NCBI RefSeq assembly: GCF_015207245.1
Contig: NZ_JADEXF010000165.1
Location: 1 to 7,113, forward strand
Reading direction: 5' to 3'
Origin: Nostoc cf. edaphicum LEGE 07299
Lineage (GTDB): Bacteria; Cyanobacteriota; Cyanobacteriia; Cyanobacteriales; Nostocaceae
DNA length: 7,113 nt
In this document: positions 5,944 to 7,113 of the stretch, in pieces
Numbering within the stretch: the first letter of the stretch is position 1
How the letters are laid out: every line of letters starts with the position of its first letter
The notes under the pieces: generated by a model
Told to the model about the DNA's origin: nothing
Database searches by the model: none
What the model saw: the letters and a program-made list of their open reading frames with translations, nothing else
Program-made: the position numbers and the translations under genes

Positions 5944-6576
5944 TCATTGTGAGGTCTGATTGAGACTTGCAAGTGCAGCTGCGATTCGCCCAGATGCCTT
6001 TGGTCGTTTGTACATTCGTTCCATGTAGTCCACCAGCGTGGGGAAAGTGGCGAGTAGCTGAACTTCGTTCGCCCAATCCAGTGTGTAAGCAAGCACAAAA
6101 TCAGCCACTGTGACGTGTTCACCCACTAAAAACTGCCGATCCAACAGATGGTTCTCTAAAACGACAGCCATACTGGTGAAGTCTTGCCGAGCCAGAGTTA
6201 TTTCAGCAGGCAATCTCAACTCTTCTGGGTATATAAACGTGTGGCGAGCGATACGCCATAGCGGCTGTTCCAATTCGGTGGCAGTAAAGAGGAGCCAACG
6301 ATAAAGCTGTGCTCGCAGAAGCAAGTCTGTAGGTACCAGGTTAGATTCTGGGTACTTCTCACCGAGGTACAAAGCAATGGCTACGGATTCAGTGATGATA
6401 TCTTCGCCATCGATGAGTACAGGGAGCTTGCCAGTGGGATTGATGGTGAGAAAATCGGGTGTACGGTGTTCACCTGCCCGCATGTTGATGGAGATTGCTT
6501 CAAATTCCACCCCAAGTTCCTGGAGAACCCAACGAACCCGAATTGATCGTGTGGGAGCAAATTCATAGAGTTTCAT
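5944..6576 (-). CDS. Glutathione S-transferase family protein
   Basis: This 210-residue cytoplasmic protein has the two-domain glutathione transferase layout and would conjugate glutathione to electrophiles or reduce them with it. The N-terminal thioredoxin-like domain opens with KLYEFAPTRSIRVRWVLQE (2-20), where Ser11 or Thr9 is the candidate catalytic residue. It continues with NPTGKLPVL (46-54), containing the cis-Pro52 that binds the glutathione backbone, and ITESVAI (61-67), where Glu63-Ser64 bind the gamma-glutamyl group. The C-terminal helical domain has the usual VGEHVTVADFVLA (151-163) with the N-capping Thr156 and Asp159. Length is normal and no lesion is visible. GAGG at 6584-6587 lies seven bases before the ATG. 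That ATG overlaps the TGA of the unshifted upstream VOC frame (ATGA), so the two were cotranscribed and probably coupled. Its 3' end overlaps the hydrolase remnant tail to tail by 16 bases. Confidence 0.92.
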   Translation of the reverse strand: MKLYEFAPTRSIRVRWVLQELGVEFEAISINMRAGEHRTPDFLTINPTGKLPVLIDGEDIITESVAIALYLGEKYPESNLVPTDLLLRAQLYRWLLFTATELEQPLWRIARHTFIYPEELRLPAEITLARQDFTSMAVVLENHLLDRQFLVGEHVTVADFVLAYTLDWANEVQLLATFPTLVDYMERMYKRPKASGRIAAALASLNQTSQ

Positions 6577-7002
6577 GAATCAACCTCAGTGATGTGCATT
6601 TGTTCGCAGTTGATCATCCACGGTGTCCCAAACTGATCGGTCAACATGCCTTCACCGCGATGACCAGAACGTTTGCGCGATCGCCATCTTCACCTTGCCG
6701 TTTTCTGCAAGAGCGTGAAAAAGCCGTTCTGCCTCAGCGATTTCAGGAACGCTAATTTGTACGTAGAAACCTTGCGGGGTTTCAAAGTATCCTGGTGGGC
6801 AGTCAGATCCCATCAGGAGGCGATCATCTAGTTCAAGGCAAGCGTGCATGATTTTGTCCTGCCATTCCGGTGAGACATTTTCGGCAGAAGGTGCTTCTTT
6901 GTGTGTCATCATCATAGTCATCTTGCCACCCAGACATTGTTCATAGAACTTGAACGCTGCCTCACAGTTGCCGTTGAACATTAGGTAAGAATTGAGTTGC
7001 AT
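6573..7002 (-). pseudogene. PhnB-like VOC family gene with a one-base frameshift near the 3' end
   Basis: The gene encodes a PhnB/glyoxalase-like protein of the VOC superfamily, small metal-binding proteins of about 140 residues whose exact reaction is mostly unknown. The intact part is 116 residues: MQLNSYLMFNGNCEAAFKFY (1-20), then the metal-ligand region HACLELDDRLLMGSD (53-67), and VQISVPEIAEAERLFHALAENG (81-102, in outline). It stops at 6652 just after QTFWSSR. The next bases are TGAAGGC instead of the six expected for the usual F-G pair. In the adjacent frame the family ending follows at once: MLTDQFGTPWMINCEQ and a stop at 6573-6575. Restoring one base gives a 142-residue protein, the normal length, whose TGA overlaps the glutathione transferase ATG. 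AAAGGAG at 7009-7015 is a strong ribosome site six bases before the ATG. The shortened product lacks the last strand and a conserved C-terminal part, so it is probably inactive. Confidence 0.85.
6677..6684. repeat. HIP1 octamer GCGATCGC
   Basis: Copy in the PhnB-like gene, read as Ala-Ile-Ala, shortly before the frameshift. Confidence 0.8.
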
Positions 7003-7008
7003 TGATTT

Positions 7009-7015
7009 CTCCTTT
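7009..7015 (-). promoter_or_regulatory. Shine-Dalgarno site of the PhnB-like gene
   Basis: On the minus strand AAAGGAG lies six bases before the ATG at 7002 and fixes that start. Confidence 0.65.
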
Positions 7016-7038
7016 TGTAATCGATTCTGCGTTTTGAT

Positions 7039-7051
7039 GAGCGGATCGCTC
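7039..7051. repeat. Short inverted repeat upstream of the PhnB-like gene
   Basis: GAGCG and CGCTC flank a three-base centre. It lies 37 bases before the PhnB-like start, where an operator could be, and it also resembles a degenerate HIP1 site. No clear promoter boxes were found beside it. Confidence 0.25.
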
Positions 7052-7088
7052 GCATATAAACATCATTTGCGCGGTTGCTGATGACCAA

Positions 7089-7113
7089 GCCCCGTTGGGG
7101 CGGGGTGTGGGGT
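7089..7113. repeat. Hairpin followed by G-rich heptamer-like repeat at the window edge
   Basis: GCCCC (7089-7093) and GGGGC (7097-7101) form a five-pair hairpin with a GTT loop. It is followed by GGGGTGT and the start of a second unit GGGGT, running off the window. Tandem G/T-rich heptamers (STRR type) are scattered through Nostoc-type genomes; only about one and a half units are visible here. Confidence 0.35.

Larger units (their letters stand above)
5720..5959 (+). pseudogene. Remnant of a class C beta-lactamase-like serine hydrolase
   Basis: The 79 residues match only the first part of the catalytic domain of penicillin-binding-protein-like serine hydrolases, enzymes of several hundred residues that are usually exported. 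GYGKADAQQPITPQTQFPLAS is the usual lead-in (residues 7-27, named here by key residues), and SLSK at 27-30 supplies the nucleophile Ser27 and Lys30 of the S-x-x-K motif, followed by SFTAIAALQLVEAGKINLD. The leader and the first strands that normally precede KGYG are absent, so the start codon seems joined directly to the middle of the domain. The normal continuation after QIT (RHLLNHTSG) is lost; instead it reads NHCEV and stops inside the 3' end of the convergent glutathione transferase gene. The Y-x-N and H-x-G motifs are missing. It cannot be an active enzyme. A 9-base tandem duplication also lies in it. Confidence 0.8.

Noticed and set aside
6645..6657. Programmed frameshift in the PhnB-like gene
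   Set aside because: There is no slippery heptamer or downstream structure, and programmed shifting is not known in this family; a mutation or read error is simpler.

Overview
The window looks like chromosomal DNA of a filamentous, probably Nostoc-type, cyanobacterium. The main clue is the HIP1 octamer GCGATCGC, which occurs five times in 7.1 kb (1075, 1411, 4785, 5819, 6677). Moderate AT-richness, weak or absent Shine-Dalgarno sites on several genes, and a G-rich heptamer-like end (GGGGTGT) fit the same picture. No rRNA, tRNA, CRISPR array or complete insertion sequence is visible.

Layout. (1) Positions 1-812, plus strand: the 3' end of a GNAT acetyltransferase, then after 18 bases an unrecognised 178-residue protein, probably one transcription unit. 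(2) Positions 850-3441, minus strand and convergent with it: a large SNF2-type helicase resembling DrmD of class 1 DISARM phage defence. Both ends are intact, but the middle of the ATPase core is missing. (3) Positions 3442-4124: a poorly structured stretch with one small unknown ORF and an inverted repeat. (4) Positions 4125-5677, plus strand: a RimJ/RimL-type GNAT with a small deletion in its fold, a single-domain cupin, and a second GNAT that starts three bases after the cupin stop. (5) Positions 5720-5959: a remnant of a class C beta-lactamase-like serine hydrolase. (6) Positions 5944-7002, minus strand: a PhnB-like VOC gene, frameshifted near its 3' end, followed by an intact glutathione S-transferase whose start overlaps the original VOC stop.

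How it fits together. The helicase would be a nucleic-acid motor of a defence-type family, but none of the other DISARM genes is next to it and its ATPase motifs II and III are absent, so it is probably inactive as an ATPase. The 4.1-7.0 kb stretch is a set of small-molecule modifying genes (acetylation, cupin, glutathione conjugation, VOC, serine hydrolase) of the sort often carried as accessory cargo. They do not form an obvious single pathway.

The strongest overall signal is decay. Five separate small or large lesions are readable: an in-frame internal deletion in the helicase, an apparent 12-base loss in GNAT 1, a 9-base tandem duplication plus loss of both ends in the hydrolase, and a one-base shift in the VOC gene. 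I see no convincing new multi-gene system. The most unusual object is the DrmD-like helicase that has lost its core in frame.
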